Positions 58,435 to 64,000 of a stretch of 64,000 nucleotides of DNA are shown here, piece by piece; the stretch's first letter is position 1, and every line of letters begins with the position of its first letter. The stretch is taken from the NCBI RefSeq assembly GCF_023091745.1, contig NC_068915.1, positions 48,480,001-48,544,000 on the forward strand, in the 5' to 3' direction. This DNA is from Budorcas taxicolor (Eukaryota > Chordata > Mammalia > Artiodactyla > Bovidae). The notes beneath the pieces were generated by a model, which saw only the letters and a list, made by a program, of their open reading frames with translations, was not told the DNA's origin and did no database searches. The position numbers and the translations under genes are program-made.

Positions 58435-60130
58435 AGACTCATCCTAAAGTAGCAACCATTGCAAACACATTGGGCAAATTGTTTTCCCCAAGAGTTCTTG
58501 AGTCTTCCAGTTACACTTTCTCAAAATCATTTTAAAATAACTGTCATGAATTTATGTTATTTAAGGAGAAAAGAAGAGGCCAAAAGTTTTTAAAACAATA
58601 GAATTAACCTTTTTCTGTTTCCAGTAAGTGGTGAGTGTTAGAATTGTGATGAGAAATGAAATACAGAAAAAAAGTGAGAGTAGAGCCTAACATCATATAA
58701 GGCATGATATTTAAAAGGAACTCATTAAATTTCATAGCATGCTATCCAATATATTCTGTTCTTTAATTTATCCTGCACGAAGTATCTTTTCATTTGTTCT
58801 TAGGAGGTGAAAAGAACTGTTCTCAATAATTTGTGTCCTATAGTTGATTTCTAAGTAGTGCAGGGTGAAGACAGGTCAACAATAAAACAAAGAGGTAAAA
58901 AATGCCAGCACTGAATGTGGGAATTCTATCAGGAGAAGATATAGGTCTTCTTAATTGTATTGAAGTTTAATCCTCAAGGCATTATCAACTAGCCTGGCAA
59001 ATCAAAGCCCCCAGCATTAAGTTCAAGGACAAACAGCAATGAATTACAGAATGCCAGGCTCCGAGTAATTCAGGCGATGGTGTCTTCTAACCCCCCTGCA
59101 TCCTCTCGTTTAGTTTCATTTCTAAATGAGGACACAAACACCTGTTCCAGCAGCAGGTGGCATTTGTTTATTATAGCTTTACCTGCTGGGTTTTAATCAG
59201 TCTGCAGCTGTAGGAACCTGCTTAAATAACGGTTTATAGGACCACATTTTTACAGAATGGTATTTTCCATGAAGAAGCAAAGTTTCATACAGCACTTTCA
59301 TCATACACAAAACGCCATATAAGTGGCTTTTATTTCTTCATTTCTCTTCCTTAACATTTAGGACTACTAATTAGTGAATCATTTCACATGCAGAGTTGGA
59401 AAGCTAAGTTGGAAAGCTCTTACTCTTCTGCCTTCAGGGAGATTCTGTGTTGTATGCTCTCACTTACAAAATCCCTGTTTCTTAGGAAGAGAACAACCAA
59501 CCTTCTCTCTGCTCATAGTTTCTCTCCTGTAAGCCTCAGAAGCATTGTTAAGACAACTTACATCTTAGAAGGGGAGAAAATAATTGAAAAAAAAAAAAGA
59601 ACGAAAACCACTAAGTCTAGATGAGAACGAATTTCTGTATTTAAACTCCATAACAACTCTAAAAAAACACCCAATAGAGTTTGAAATACCACAAGGTAAA
59701 ATAGAAAATGTTTTAAAAAGTGACCTTTCTTCTTGATGATATTGAGATTCCTTATAAATGAAGTTCTTTCTTGAATCTCTTTAGAAAGTACATGCATTTT
59801 TTTTCTGCTTGTTTTGGATGATGATTGTCAATCAGTTAATATTGGTGGAACATTTATGTAATTGATGAGCAAAATAATGAAAATATATTAGTTATTCTGA
59901 AACTCTTTGGGAGAGTAACACTTTCATTCATATTTTAAACACTCATATTTCAGTGTTTGGCAGAGATGCTACAAAAATTAGAACTATTTAAAATCTTTGA
60001 AAAGCAAGTGAATGAAAGAGTGCATCCTCAGGTTTCTGTCTTTCCTCATTAACACCTTTATTCAGATGACATGTTTGTATAGAGAAATAGTATATTAACC
60101 CCTCATCAGATACATGATTTATGAATATAT
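58435..60130. other. Single-copy DNA, one less AT-rich segment
   Basis: About 58980-59330 is less AT-rich than its surroundings and shows no interspersed-repeat pattern. It has E-box-like CAGGTG (59154-59159) and CAGCTG (59205-59210). It could be a conserved non-coding element, but that needs alignment. Confidence 0.4.
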
Positions 60131-60248
60131 TCACTCTGAGTGAATTCCGGGAGTTAGTGATGGACAGGGAGACCTGGCATGCTGCAATTCATGGGGTAGC
60201 AAAGAGTCGGACATGACTGAGTGACTGAACTGGACTGAACTGAACTGA
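60131..60248 (+). mobile_element. BovB LINE, terminal 120 bp
   Basis: CTGAGTGAATTCCGGGAGTT to GAACTGAACTGAG in plus orientation; only the end of the element. Confidence 0.93.
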
Positions 60249-60269
60249 GGCTCCACTAAGTTCCAGTAT

Positions 60270-60430
60270 ATCCTCACCATTAACCAAGTCCTAGATCAAG
60301 CATTTTGTGCATTATTTTTCTTATCTGTCAAATGGGTATAGTATTAATATTTATCTCAAGAAAACTTAATGAGCTAATATGTGTAAGGAACTCAAAATGG
60401 CATTTTGGCACATGGTAAGAACAAATTAAA
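60270..60430 (+). mobile_element. MIR SINE, ancient
   Basis: MIR order is clear in the second half: TTTTTCTTATCTGTCAAATGG, GTATAGTATTAATATTTATCTC, TAATGAGCTAATATGTGTAAGG, TTTGGCACATGGTAAGAAC. Confidence 0.7.
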
Positions 60431-60663
60431 TGTAGTTTAAAAATACATTGCATATAATCACATTGTAAATGCAAGTGTAACTATTTACAAGATTTTGGTT
60501 TAAGTCTTTATGAACATGTGACCCTGCTATGACTGTTTTAGGTTCTTTCTTCTATTAGAGTTTCATGTTATTTTAAAATTACTTCCTCTGAGGAATAACA
60601 GGATCAATGATCAATTTGCTGAATGGTTTCTGTCTGGCTGCCTGGTGATACTGAAAGTACCGG

Positions 60664-60852
60664 ATTCAGTTCTGTTCAGTTCAGTTCAGTCGCTCAGTCA
60701 TGTCTGACTCTTTGCAACCCTGTGAATTGCAGCACTTCAGGCCTCCCTGTCCATCACCAACTCCCGGAGTTCACCCAAACTCATGTCCATCGAGTCGGTA
60801 ATACCATCTAGCCATCTCATCCTCTGTCATTCCCTTTTCCTCCTGCCCCCAA
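60664..60852 (-). mobile_element. BovB LINE, terminal 190 bp
   Basis: Reverse BovB 3' end, GATTCAGTTCTGTTCAG to TCCTCCTGCCCCCAA. It abuts the next BovB directly, in opposite orientation, and is complementary to that copy's own 3' end near 62130-62313. Confidence 0.94.
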
Positions 60853-62313
60853 GAGCAAAGCTAAAGGAGGTGATGGAAATCCAGCTGTGCTATTTCAAAT
60901 CCTAAAAGATGATGCAGTGAAAGTGCTACACTCAATATTCCAGCAAATTTGGAAAACTCAGCAGTGGCCACAGGACTGGAAAAGGTCAGTTTTCATTCCA
61001 ATCCTAAAGAAAGGCAATGCCAAAGAATGTTCAGACTATCACACAATTGCACTCATTTCACATGCTAGCAAAGTAATGCTTAAAATTCTCCAAGCTAGGC
61101 TTCAACAGTATATGAATCAAGAACTTCCAGATGTTCCAGCTGGTTTTAGAAAAGGCAGAGGAACCAGAGAGCAAATTGTAACATCTGCTGGATCATTGAA
61201 TAATCAAGAGAGCTCCAGAAAAACATCTACTTCTGCTTTATTGACTACGCTAAAGCCTTTGACTGTGTGGATCACAACAAACTGTGGAAAATTCTGAAAG
61301 AGATGGGAATACCAGAACACCTTACCTGTCTCCTGAGAAACCTGTATGCAGGTCAAGAAACACCAGATAGAATAAGGCATAGAACAACAGATAGGTTCCA
61401 AATTGGGGAAAGAGTACATCAAGGCTGTATATTGTCACCCTGCTTATTTAATCTATATGCCTAATATGTCATGTGAAATGCTGGGCTGGATGAAGCACAA
61501 GCTGGAATCAAGATTGCCTGGAGAAATGTTAACAACCTCAGATATGCAGATGGCACCATCCTTATGGCAGAAAGTGAAGAGGGACTAAAGAACCTCTTGC
61601 TGAAAGTGAGAGAGGAGAGTGAAAAATCTGGCTTAAAACTCAACATTCAAAAAGCTAAGATCTGGCATCCGGTCCTATCACTTCATGGCAAATAGATAGG
61701 GAAACAATGAAAAGTGGCTGACTTTATTTTTCTGGGCTCCAAAATCACTTAAGATGGTGACTGCAGCCATGAAATCAAAAGACCCATTCTCCTTGGAAGA
61801 AAAGTGATGACCAACCTAGACAGCATATTAAAAAGCAGAGACATTACTTTGCCAACAAAAGTCTGTCTAGTCAAAGCTATGGTTTTTCCAGTAGTCATGG
61901 GTGGATGTGAGATTTGGACTATAAAGAAAGCTGGGTGCTGAAGAATTGATGGTTTTGAACTGTGGTGTTTGAGAAAACTCTTGAGATTCTCTTGGGCTGC
62001 AAGAAAATCCAACCAGTCAATCCTAAAGGAAATCATTCCTGAGTGTTCATTGGAAGGACTGATACTGAAGCTGACGCTCCAATACTTAGGCCACCGGATG
62101 TGAGGAGCTGAGTCATTATGCAATATCCTGATGCTGGGAAAGATTGAAAGCAGGAAAAGAAGAAGACGACAGAGGAAGGGATGGTTGAATGGCATCACCG
62201 ACTCAATGGACATGAGTTTGGTCAAGCTCTGGGAGATGGTGAAGGACAGGGAAGCCTGGTGTGCTGAAGTACATGGGATCACAGAGTAATACATGACTGA
62301 GTCACTGAACAAG
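60853..62313 (+). mobile_element. BovB LINE, RT to 3' end
   Basis: It starts in the RT at AGCAAAGCTAAAGGAGGTGATGG-type sequence and runs to ATACATGACTGAGTCACTGAAC. Visible are FQILKDDAVKVLHSI, GNAKECSDYHTIALISHASK, GFRKGRGTREQI, then a frameshift near 61180 and motif A in another frame (FDYAKAFDCVDHN-type, near 61240). The catalytic box reads YADG (61543-61554), with the second Asp changed to Gly. Several stops follow. Non-functional. Confidence 0.94.
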
Positions 62314-62431
62314 AAGATGGAAAATGCATAATATAGAAGGAGAAAATAAAGACAAAATAATTTGTGAGCACAGCTCTTCCCTAAATTGTAACAGTGACAT
62401 TTTAAAGTTGGTAGGGAAATACAGTTGATTT

Positions 62432-62450
62432 TGTTGTTGTTGTTGTTGTT
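62432..62450. repeat. (GTT)n microsatellite
   Basis: About six GTT units followed by T. Confidence 0.85.
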
Positions 62451-62527
62451 TTTCTCTCTCTTCCATTGAAAGAGCTTATTTAAGCTAGGGTTGAGGAGTT
62501 AGAGATAGGTGTTGAAAAATAACTCAA

Positions 62528-62741
62528 CGTGTTAAGTTGCTTCAGTGGCATTTGACTCTTTGCAACCCCATGGACTATAGCCTGCCAGTCTTCTCTGTCC
62601 ATGGGATTTTCTGGGCAAGAATACTGGAGTTGTAGCTATTCCCCTCTCTAGGGGTTTTCCTGACCCACGAATTGAGCCCACATCTCTTACATCTCCTGCA
62701 TTGTCAGGTGGGTTCTTTAACATTAGTGCCACTGGGAAGCC
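62528..62741 (-). mobile_element. Bov-tA SINE
   Basis: Reverse-complement Bov-tA, CGTGTTAAGTTGCTTCAGTG to GTGCCACTGGGAAGCCC; moderately diverged. Confidence 0.92.
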
Positions 62742-63310
62742 CAAGAAAGATAATATATGAATATAAATACTGGGATAAGAACAGAGGTAGACCAGATTGG
62801 CAATGATTGTGGTATCTTTAAGTGATGCCAGAAGCCAGAGTCCAGGGACTGGATTCTCCTCTAAGCTCTGATGCTGCTTTGCACAGAGAGCGGTTTCACA
62901 TCATCTCTGTGACACTCAGATTTTTCCCTTTAAAATGAGTATTTTGAACTAAGTTGTGAATAATTAAGGTTGCATTCAGCAGTAGAAGTGACACTTTTTC
63001 ATCAACATGATAGTTGCCATTTAGAGACAGCAGTTATGAAGAAAGGAGGTGATTATAAATGGAAATCAAAGGGGGATTAAGAATGTATAAAAATGGTTAG
63101 CTTTAGTTAAAATTATTTTTCCGTATATGAAGCTTTTATATTTTCTACAGGTCGAGGTATTATTCATATTTTGAAAAAATTTCAGCAAATTGAAACTAAA
63201 CACGTATATTCCATTTCCATCTGTACTGTTGAATGAGAAAAATCTTTAAAGATGAATATCTTAAATAAATATTAGTTTCAGAGCAAGTTGAATATACTTG
63301 TACTAAAATC

Positions 63311-63341
<31 letters not shown>

Positions 63342-63371
63342 ATAAATCAGGGCTTTCTTTTAGATTTTTAC
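62742..63371. other. Single-copy DNA with (TG)n
   Basis: A (TG)13-14 tract lies at 63311-63338. Otherwise nothing recognised. Confidence 0.55.
63311..63338. repeat. (TG)n microsatellite
   Basis: About 13-14 uninterrupted TG units, adjacent to a TATG/TATA end. Confidence 0.94.
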
Positions 63372-64000
63372 AATTAAGAAGAGGTGGCAGGAACACAAAG
63401 AAGAACTGTACAAAAAAAATCTTCACAATCCAGATAATCATGATTGTGTGATCATTCACACTCACCTAGAGCCAGACATCCTGGAATGTGAAGTCAAGTG
63501 GGCCTAGGAAGCATTACTACAAACAAAGCTAGTGGAGGTGATGGAATTCCAGTTGAGCTATTTCAAATCCTAAAAATGATGCTGTTAAAGTGCTGCACTC
63601 AATATGTCAGCAAATTTGGAAACCTCAGCAGTGGCTACAGGATTGAAAAAAGTCAGTTTTCACTCCAATCCCAAAGAAATGCAGTGTCAAAGGATGCTCA
63701 AACTACTGCACAACTGCACTCATCTCACATGCTAGTAAAGTAATGCTCAAAATTCTCCTAGCCAGAGTTCAACAGTACATGAACAATGAAATTCCAAATG
63801 TTCAAGCTGGTTTTTGAAAAGGCAGAGAAACCAAAGAACAAATTGCCAACATCTGCTGGATCATTGAAAAAGCAAGAGAGTTCAAAAAAAACACACCTAT
63901 TTCTACTTTATTGACAATGACAAAGCCTTTGACTGTGTGGATCACAATAAACTGTGGAAAACTGTGAAGGAAATGGGAATACCAGACCACCTGACCTGCC
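63372..64000 (+). mobile_element. BovB LINE, runs off the window
   Basis: It starts in the linker before the RT (AATTAAGAAGAGGTGGCAGG) and continues to the window edge at GAATACCAGACCACCTGACC. It shows ASGGDGIPVELFQ, a frame change near 63575, and FDNDKAFDCVDHN-type motif A, where the usual Tyr-Ala is lost (near 63909-63945). A TGA sits in the GFRKG position (near 63813). The rest lies beyond the window. Confidence 0.93.

Noticed and set aside
1..64000. CRISPR array, operon, phage or other microbial system
   Set aside because: No regular spacer-repeat arrays, no dense coding, no ribosome binding sites; the repeat content is unambiguously ruminant.

Overview
This is nuclear DNA from a bovid ruminant. 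The evidence is the repeat content: RTE-type BovB LINEs, tRNA-headed Bov-tA SINEs, Bov-A2 dimers, CHR-2 SINEs, a bovid-type young L1 and ruminant LTRs, over an AT-rich background. Cattle or a close relative is likely, but I cannot separate cattle, yak, bison, sheep or goat by eye. I found no host protein-coding exon, rRNA, functional tRNA, CRISPR array or bacterial-type operon. The window reads as a gene desert or a very large intron. Every long open frame I could identify belongs to a retrotransposon; the remaining frames look like chance.

Layout. 1-2803 is a GC-richer block of LTR-retroelement sequence with a 42-bp minisatellite at its start and a Bov-A2 inside it. 2804-14097 is mostly single-copy AT-rich DNA with scattered Bov-tA, two 3' BovB pieces, an MLT2-like LTR and an old L1 fragment. 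14098-16039 is a 1.9-kb BovB with most of the reverse transcriptase (RT). 16900-18065 is an LTR-like block with a nested SINE. 20.1-30.2 kb holds a CHR-2, a MaLR LTR, a BovB with its target duplication, a hAT-type DNA transposon, SINEs, and a young L1 (28693-30192) with an inverted 5' part. 30.2-45.4 kb holds L2, Bov-tA, a second inverted L1 inserted into a Bov-tA (34260-34563), a TcMar-like DNA transposon, a SINE-in-SINE nest and an old L1. 45420-48885 is a nearly complete BovB whose 5' third, carrying the endonuclease, is inverted; an older BovB follows it. 50.3-53.9 kb holds a MaLR LTR, an ERVL pol fossil and an L1M tail. 53.3-64 kb carries further BovB copies, the last running off the window.

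The elements do not cooperate as a system. They are layers of retrotransposition, and nesting plus target-site duplications (TSDs) give part of the order. BovB supplies the endonuclease and RT family that mobilises itself and is thought to mobilise Bov-tA and Bov-A. The L1s have A-rich tails and long TSDs. All RT and endonuclease frames seen here are broken by stops, frameshifts, truncation or catalytic changes.

I did not find an undescribed biological system. The observations most worth a second look are the inverted BovB with an inverted repeat at its junction, two L1 twin-priming events with perfect TSDs, the 42-bp repeat array, a series of decayed BovB catalytic sites, and two BovB internal deletions bounded by short direct repeats.
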